From Caldilineaceae bacterium (GTDB taxonomy: Bacteria; Chloroflexota; Anaerolineae; Caldilineales; Caldilineaceae): a stretch of DNA of 10,024 bases. The position numbers and the translations under genes are program-made. This document shows, in pieces, positions 6,289 to 10,024 of this stretch. The notes below the pieces were generated by a model. It was not told where the DNA came from and did not search any database. It was given only the letters and a program-made list of their open reading frames with translations. Numbering within the stretch: position 1 is the first letter of the stretch; every line of letters starts with the position of its first letter. Location: contig JAPPKT010000243.1 of the NCBI GenBank assembly GCA_028819675.1, positions 1 through 10,024 on the forward strand, in the 5' to 3' direction.

Positions 6289-7179
6289 ATGATACGAATC
6301 GGCATGATTGGTGCGGACAGCACGCATACGGAGGCGTGGACGCAGCTGGTGAACCCGGCGGACAGTCCTTTGCACGGGCGGGCGCAGGTGGTCAAGCTGT
6401 GGGGGGAGGATGCGGAGCAGGCACGGTCGAAGGCGGCGGAGTGGCAGATTCCGGAGGTGGTGGGGACGCCGGCGGAGGCCCTGACGGACGTGGACCTGGC
6501 GATGGTGGTGAACCGTTACGGGGACGACCATCCGCCGCACGCGCGGCTGGCGATCGAGGCGGGTGTACCGACTTTTGTGGACAAGCCGTTCGCGAACGAG
6601 ATGGAGGACGTTCACAGCCTGGTCAGTTTGGCCGCGGAAGGGGGCGTGCCGCTGATGTCGTGTTCGGCGCTGCGCTATGCGGGGGAGGTCCTGGCGCTGC
6701 AAGAGAGGATGGCGGGATTTGGCGCGCTGAACTGTGCGGTTGTGAGCGGCGCGGCGGCAGGGGATTTCCCGGACCCGCGGGCGTTGCATCCTTTTTTCTA
6801 TGGCGTGCATGCGATGGAGCTGCTGCATACGCTGCTGGGGGGCGGCGCGGAGGCGGTGACGACGCGGCGTACGGAGCGGTGCGATATTGGGCTGGTCGAG
6901 TATGGAGACGGGCGGCAGGGTGTGGTGAATCTGCTGCACAGGACGCCGGGGCTCTATCACGGCGCGGTGTACGGCGCTGAGGGATGGGGTGAAGCGGATA
7001 TTGTAGACGGGAGCCGGTTCTATACTGAGACGCTGGCGCGGGTGATCCAGATGGCAGAGAGCGGAGAACCGCCGTTTCCAGTTGCGTGGTCGGTTGAGGT
7101 GATGGCGATGATGGCGGCGCTTGTGCGCTCGGCTGAGGAGGGCGGACGTACGGTGCCACTGAGTGAATTTGGGCAGTAA
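6289..7179 (+). CDS. Short Gfo/Idh/MocA family oxidoreductase with DKP motif
   Basis: A 296-residue predicted NAD(P)-dependent oxidoreductase, the shortest of the five family members here (family norm about 330-400). The N-terminus MIRIGMIGADSTHTEAW has the Rossmann strand but a G-A-D-S-T-H loop instead of GxGxxG, as in a subgroup with 'GmIG.D..H' starts. The catalytic tripeptide is DKP (D98-K99-P100) instead of EKP. The second motif reads HPFFYGVHAMELLHTLLGGG (167-186), with a Tyr and His (Y171, H174) where canonical members have DxGxHxxD. The C-terminal beta-sheet region is reduced, which accounts for the short length. GAGGAAGAG at 6277-6285 precedes the ATG. It is the first gene of the second + strand block, divergent from PhyH and 52 bp before the next oxidoreductase. 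The substrate is unknown. Confidence 0.88.
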   Translation: MIRIGMIGADSTHTEAWTQLVNPADSPLHGRAQVVKLWGEDAEQARSKAAEWQIPEVVGTPAEALTDVDLAMVVNRYGDDHPPHARLAIEAGVPTFVDKPFANEMEDVHSLVSLAAEGGVPLMSCSALRYAGEVLALQERMAGFGALNCAVVSGAAAGDFPDPRALHPFFYGVHAMELLHTLLGGGAEAVTTRRTERCDIGLVEYGDGRQGVVNLLHRTPGLYHGAVYGAEGWGEADIVDGSRFYTETLARVIQMAESGEPPFPVAWSVEVMAMMAALVRSAEEGGRTVPLSEFGQ

Positions 7180-7231
7180 TCTGACCGAAAGCCAGTGGGC
7201 AAAGCAGACCAAGAGGGAAAGCAATCATTTT

Positions 7232-8245
7232 ATGACTTATTCACCTTTGCAGATAGGCGTTGTCGGCCCGGGGCGGATGGGGCGCGTGTACGCGCGGCTG
7301 GCGAGCGAACTGAGCGAAACCAACCTGGTGGCGGTGTCGGGGCGGAGTGAAGGGGCCACGAACGAAGTCGCGGGACAGTACGGGGTCCCGGGGTATGCGA
7401 ACGTCGGGCACGAGGCGATGCTGGCCAGCCACCCGGAGATCGAGGCGGTGGTGGTGGCGGCGTCGGAGTGGATGCACACGGCGCCGGTGCTGGCTGCGCT
7501 GGAGGCGGGCAAGCATGTGCTGGTGGAGAAGCCGATGGCGGTCTCGGCGGCGGATGCGCAGAGTTTTGTAGAGACGGCGGACCGGGTGGGCGTGCAGCTG
7601 ATGGTGTGTCACAGTTTGCGGTTCGACCATCCCTATGCGGCGATGCGTGCGGCGGTGGCGGCGGGGGAGATCGGTGAGGTGATGCACTTGTATTCGCGGC
7701 GGAATACGATCGAGTTAGCGGCGGAGCGGGTGCTGGGCAAGTTTTCGCTGGCGTACTGGCTGACGCCGCATGATATCGACATGATGCTGTGGACGGTTGG
7801 GCGGCCGATTACGAGTGTTAAGGCGTATTCGCGGGAGAAGGCGAAGGGGAAGCAGGACTTTATTATCGGGGTGTTTACGTTCGATAACGGCGTGGTGGGG
7901 GTGCTGGAGACGTCGTGGAGTACGCCGGCGTTCAGCGGGCGGTCGCAGGCTGAGCACTTCAGCATTCACGGCAGGGAGGGCGCGGCTGAGGTATTGGGCC
8001 ATGAGAACTCGGTTGCGATCTACCACGTTGGCGGAGAGCCGGACTATCCGGATATTGGGTATACGCCGGTGTTGCACGGGCGGCAGGAGGGGATGTTCCG
8101 GTCGCTGTTCAGCCATTTTGTGGGGGTTGTGCAGGGGAAGTGGGAGCCGATCGTGACCGGCCGGGACGGGCTGGCGGCGATCCGGGTGGCTTCGGCGCTG
8201 GAGCGGGCCCTGGAGAGCGGGCGTGAGGAGGCGGTGGAGCAGTAA
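7232..8245 (+). CDS. Gfo/Idh/MocA family oxidoreductase
   Basis: A predicted cytoplasmic NAD(P)-dependent dehydrogenase of 337 residues. [18 protein letters not shown] (6-23) contains a proper GxGxxG (G12, G14, G17). [11 protein letters not shown] gives the catalytic EKP (E99-K100-P101). [17 protein letters not shown] follows as in the family. [18 protein letters not shown] (175-192) carries the catalytic His and Asp (H180, D183). All canonical sites are present, so it is likely active. I choose the ATG at 7232 because it directly precedes the Rossmann strand. A longer reading from a GTG at 7163 would overlap the preceding gene and add 23 residues unlike the family. The nearest Shine-Dalgarno-like sequence, AGAGGG at 7212-7217, is rather far (14 bases). 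It probably forms one transcript with the genes before and after it. The substrate is not deducible; inositol or a sugar is typical. Confidence 0.92.
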   Translation: MTYSPLQIGVVGPGRMGRVYARLASELSETNLVAVSGRSEGATNEVAGQYGVPGYANVGHEAMLASHPEIEAVVVAASEWMHTAPVLAALEAGKHVLVEKPMAVSAADAQSFVETADRVGVQLMVCHSLRFDHPYAAMRAAVAAGEIGEVMHLYSRRNTIELAAERVLGKFSLAYWLTPHDIDMMLWTVGRPITSVKAYSREKAKGKQDFIIGVFTFDNGVVGVLETSWSTPAFSGRSQAEHFSIHGREGAAEVLGHENSVAIYHVGGEPDYPDIGYTPVLHGRQEGMFRSLFSHFVGVVQGKWEPIVTGRDGLAAIRVASALERALESGREEAVEQ

Positions 8246-8300
8246 TCGATCGGCTTTACACAATGTGCCGAGAAGGACTGGTAACGGGGATGAAAGAGGC

Positions 8301-9323
8301 ATGACGGTCCATTGGGGAATCGTGGGGGCGGGCAAGATCGCGGAGAGCCAGTTCGCGCCGGCAGTTGCGACGGCGGACGGTCACGTGCTGGCGGCTGTTT
8401 CGCGGCGGGATTTGGGCGCGGCGCAGAGGTTTGCGGACAGGCATAGGGCGCGGCGGGCATATGACAGTGTGGAGGCGCTGCTGGAGGACAGTGAAGTAAG
8501 CGCCGTTTACGTTGCCACGCCGCCGCATCTGCACGCGCGGGAGACAGTCCTGGCGGCGGAGGCGGGTAAGCACGTGCTGTGCGAGAAGCCGATGGCGATG
8601 ACAACCGGCGAGGCGCGGGAGATGATCGAGGCGTGTCGCGATGGCGGGGTCATGCTGACGATCTGTCATTACCAGCGTTTCAATGCGCGTCATCAGCGGA
8701 TCAGGCGTCTTCTTGAGGAGGGTGCGATCGGGCAGGTGACGGCGGCGCGTATCAACTTTTCGGACCGGTTTCCGCCGCAGCCGGGTGTCTGGCATCATGA
8801 CCCGGAGATCAGCGGCGGCGGGCCTGTGATGGACTTGGGCATCCACTGTATCGATCTGCTGCGATTTCTGTGCGGGCCGGCGGAATCGGTTGCGGCGCTG
8901 GTGGAGACGCTGGTCGACAGGTCGCCGGTGGCGGACACGTCGACGTTGTTGTTGCGGCAGGCGAGCGGCGCGCAGGCGGTGGTCACGAGTCACTGGACGA
9001 CTGCGAACCATGAACCGGAGCGTGCGAACGGCTTGGAGATCTGGGGGACCGAGGGGTCGATCGAAGCAGGACCGATCTCGGCTAAGGACTCGTCGGGAAG
9101 TTTGCGGGTGCTCACGGGAGACGGTATGCGGGACTATTCGGTTGAGGAAGGTGGACCGAGGCCGCATGTTGCGCTGGTGGAGGCGTTTGGCAAGGCGGTT
9201 ACGGGGGAGGGAGCGAATCCGATTCCGGGAGAGGAGGGGCTGGCCGGGCTGGCAGTCGTGGAGGCGGCCAACGAGTCGGCACGCAGTGGAAATAGAGTAG
9301 CGTTGCAGGATCCCCCCGACTGA
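8301..9323 (+). CDS. Canonical Gfo/Idh/MocA family oxidoreductase
   Basis: A 340-residue enzyme with all family hallmarks, the most orthodox of the five in this window. [19 protein letters not shown] (2-20) has the GxGxxA dinucleotide loop. [21 protein letters not shown] (69-89) is the strand and helix before the catalytic segment. CEKPMAM (E95-K96-P97) is the EKP motif. [21 protein letters not shown] (172-192) has the full DxGxHxxD with D178, H182 and D185. The family oxidises or reduces a sugar or cyclitol hydroxyl with NAD(P)H. The ATG at 8301 directly precedes the first strand; GGGGA at 8286-8290 may be its ribosome site. A GTG at 8223 would add 26 Arg-rich residues overlapping the previous gene and is unlikely. 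It follows the previous oxidoreductase by 55 bp and precedes the glycosyltransferase by 73 bp, in one direction. Confidence 0.94.
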   Translation: MTVHWGIVGAGKIAESQFAPAVATADGHVLAAVSRRDLGAAQRFADRHRARRAYDSVEALLEDSEVSAVYVATPPHLHARETVLAAEAGKHVLCEKPMAMTTGEAREMIEACRDGGVMLTICHYQRFNARHQRIRRLLEEGAIGQVTAARINFSDRFPPQPGVWHHDPEISGGGPVMDLGIHCIDLLRFLCGPAESVAALVETLVDRSPVADTSTLLLRQASGAQAVVTSHWTTANHEPERANGLEIWGTEGSIEAGPISAKDSSGSLRVLTGDGMRDYSVEEGGPRPHVALVEAFGKAVTGEGANPIPGEEGLAGLAVVEAANESARSGNRVALQDPPD

Positions 9324-9396
9324 AGTATCAGCAGCGAAACATTGCACGAATTTGAATACGCAGCTATCAGTTTTCATGCCAGGGCAGGACAGGATT

Positions 9397-10024
9397 ATGC
9401 GCGGTGTTTTTTTCTGGGAAGCGGCGGGGCTATCGTTGGACCGGGCCAATCCGTACGGGGCGTTGCTGGGGAGGGCGATGCGGGAGGTTGGCGTCGAGTT
9501 GGAGGCGGGGCATCCTGAGACGCTGACGAAGGCGTGGCTGCACGAGAACCGGGGCAAGATCAACGTCCTGCATCTCAACTGGCCCAACTACATGTATGAC
9601 GATGAGGGGTTGGAGGCGCAACTGGGGCTTTTGACCGAGCTGATCGACAACCTGGCGCTGGCGCGACTGCTGGGATACCGGATCGTGTGGACGGTACACA
9701 ATCTGTATCCGCACGAGACCAACAGCCACGATTTGGACCATCTGGCGCAGACGGCCATCACTCATCTGGCGAACTCGGTGATCGTGCATTGCGAGCACGC
9801 GCGCGAGCTGGTGCGGACGCATTTTCATCGTACGGAGGGTGTACACGTCATCAACCACGGCAATTTTATGTACCCGTACCCCAACGAGGTCGGCCGCGAC
9901 GAGGCGAGGCGACGGATGGGGTTGAGCGATGAACATTTTGTCTTTTTCTACTTCGGGAACGTGCGGCGCTATAAGGGGATTGAGCGGTTGATCGAGGTGT
10001 TTCAGTCGTTGCCCGGGGCGCATT
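9397..10024 (+). CDS. GT4-type glycosyltransferase, N-terminal part (cut by window end)
   Basis: The reading frame is open to the last base, giving 209 residues of an unfinished protein. It looks like a GT-B fold sugar transferase that would use a nucleotide sugar donor at the cytoplasmic side of the membrane. Recognisable elements are LHLNWPNY (58-65), LLGYRIVWTVHNLYPHE (91-107), typical of the GT4 N-terminal domain, and NSVIVHCEHARELV (126-139). VINHGNF (151-157) leads into the linker, and FGNVRRYKGIERLIEVF (187-203) holds the start of the donor-binding domain with its conserved Lys-Gly. The later Glu motif lies beyond the window. The start at 9397 has AGGA at 9386-9389; another in-frame ATG at 9376 lacks a ribosome site. 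No signal peptide is visible. Its place after three oxidoreductases suggests that it attaches a sugar modified by them, but this is inference. Confidence 0.88.
   Translation, partial: MRGVFFWEAAGLSLDRANPYGALLGRAMREVGVELEAGHPETLTKAWLHENRGKINVLHLNWPNYMYDDEGLEAQLGLLTELIDNLALARLLGYRIVWTVHNLYPHETNSHDLDHLAQTAITHLANSVIVHCEHARELVRTHFHRTEGVHVINHGNFMYPYPNEVGRDEARRRMGLSDEHFVFFYFGNVRRYKGIERLIEVFQSLPGAH

Noticed and set aside
7163..7231. N-terminal extension of the oxidoreductase at 7232 from a GTG.
   Set aside because: It overlaps the previous gene and its residues do not resemble the family N-terminus, which begins just before the GxGxxG strand.
8223..8300. N-terminal extension of the oxidoreductase at 8301 from a GTG.
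   Set aside because: Arg-rich and overlapping the previous gene; the ATG at 8301 leads straight into the first Rossmann strand.
9343..9371. TTGCAC-N17-TATCAG as a promoter for the glycosyltransferase.
   Set aside because: Only three of six and four of six matches to consensus, which is expected by chance in AT-richer sequence.
904..9587. Long - strand open frames opposite the + strand genes, some over 400 codons.
   Set aside because: They are rich in Arg, His and Pro, show no family motifs, and arise from the G-rich composition of the real genes on the other strand.

Overview
The window is about 10 kb of GC-rich bacterial DNA, probably from an uncultured chromosome. It holds ten protein genes: nine on the + strand and one on the - strand. 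Five of the ten belong to the Gfo/Idh/MocA family of NAD(P)-dependent sugar/cyclitol oxidoreductases. Around them are a DegT/DnrJ/EryC1/StrS PLP aminotransferase, a phytanoyl-CoA-dioxygenase-like (PhyH) Fe(II)/2-oxoglutarate oxygenase and the start of a GT4-type glycosyltransferase. From general knowledge, genomes crowded with Gfo/Idh/MocA and PhyH paralogues are typical of Poribacteria, Latescibacterota, Planctomycetota and related environmental lineages. That placement is a guess, because no rRNA or marker gene is present.

Layout. Bases 1-145 hold no convincing gene. Bases 146-5036 form a + strand block: a small PD-(D/E)XK-like protein that seems to lack its catalytic Glu-x-Lys (146-907), the aminotransferase (892-2163), a 7-bp tandem repeat that supplies the aminotransferase stop codon (2144-2199), an unrecognised 196-residue protein (2247-2837), and two translationally coupled, divergent oxidoreductase paralogues (2914-3948 and 3945-5036). 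The interval 5037-5304 lies between convergent genes and carries two 76-bp direct repeats, each with a perfect 8-bp stem hairpin. The PhyH gene follows on the - strand (6102 down to 5305), with a strong-looking sigma70-type promoter and a good ribosome binding site. Diverging from it is a second + strand block of three more oxidoreductases (6289-7179, 7232-8245, 8301-9323) and then the glycosyltransferase (9397 to the window end, cut off).

How the genes may work together (inference). Family precedents such as NtdC/NtdA (kanosamine), WbpB/WbpE (3-amino sugar acids) and inositol dehydrogenase plus scyllo-inosose aminotransferase pair a Gfo/Idh/MocA dehydrogenase, which makes a keto-sugar or keto-cyclitol, with a DegT-type enzyme that aminates it. 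The set here would suit making or remodelling an aminated sugar or cyclitol that a glycosyltransferase then attaches. The oxidoreductases range from fully canonical (8301-9323) to badly eroded at cofactor and catalytic motifs (3945-5036), so some may have changed role.

The + strand is G-rich throughout, including under the - strand PhyH gene, whose codons end mostly in C where the + strand genes use G. This looks like replication-strand composition bias rather than a gene-specific effect.
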